64,000 nucleotides of DNA. It comes from Catonia carolina (Eukaryota; Arthropoda; Insecta; Hemiptera; Achilidae). Below are positions 63,945 through 64,000 of the stretch, one piece after another. The notes beneath the pieces were generated by a model that did not search any database, was not told the DNA's origin, and saw only the letters and a program-made list of their open reading frames with translations. The DNA lies in contig JAQMRL010000008.1 in the NCBI GenBank assembly GCA_035578175.1, forward strand, positions 5,990,883 to 6,054,882. Reading direction: 5' to 3'. The translations under genes and the position numbers were made by a program. Positions within the stretch are counted from its first letter, which is position 1; each line of letters begins with the position of its first letter.

Positions 63945-64000
63945 AACCCACCGGGTAGGTCTTGAGGTAAAGTCGTCGTCGTTGAAATCAGCTGTTTAAC
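63945..64000 (+). mobile_element. SINE-B copy 5, cut by the window end
   Basis: CCCACCGGGTAGGTCTTGAGG through AAATCAGCTGTTTAAC matches the SINE-B head. Confidence 0.8.

Overview
The window is eukaryotic nuclear DNA, almost certainly from an insect. It is AT-rich, has large introns with GT/AG borders, and is packed with insect-type transposable elements: Tc1/mariner, pogo/Tigger, hAT and Harbinger DNA elements, jockey-type and RNase-H-bearing LINEs, tRNA-headed SINEs, and one dominant ~0.95 kb repeat that resembles Helentron-derived DINE-1/HINE elements. A hemipteran is my best guess, but the sequence does not settle the order. There are no operons, CRISPR arrays or prokaryotic features.

One host gene is visible, on the + strand. 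It is a 12-TM organic-cation-transporter-like (SLC22/MFS) gene with seven coding exons at 10056-10251, 24592-24695, 27971-28128, 30722-30890, 39002-39238, 49772-49986 and 51901-52307. The stop is at 52305-52307 and an AATAAA follows at 52374. All six exon junctions keep the reading frame and rebuild the family motifs across introns. The N-terminal exon (TM1) is not in the window. Introns range from 1.9 to 14.3 kb and consist mostly of mobile DNA.

Layout: 1-10 kb is nested repeats upstream of the first visible exon. 10.3-24.6 kb is a giant intron holding a deleted mariner, a Harbinger nested in a MITE, a ~700-bp polypurine tract, a hAT element with an identifiable empty-site paralogue, a mariner fold-back, and a nearly intact 3.2-kb pogo-like transposon with a 665-codon open transposase. 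24.7-52 kb is the remaining introns, filled with SINE-A copies, HINE copies, LINE 3' ends and several long hairpins. 52.3-64 kb is downstream intergenic DNA with LINEs, mariners, a Tigger derivative, a hAT derivative and more SINE/HINE copies.

The repeat families interlock. Target-site duplications (TSDs) of 8-14 bp let many insertions be ordered in time. The 3' end of SINE-A matches the 3' end of LINE-A as a stem-loop with an apparent compensatory base change, suggesting a SINE/LINE partnership. At least two fold-back elements were built from two inverted 3' ends of a mariner-type transposon, and one has seemingly identical 223-bp arms. I found no evidence for a new cellular system. The items of most interest are the pogo-like element, the HINE architecture, the hairpin loci and the SINE/LINE tail match.
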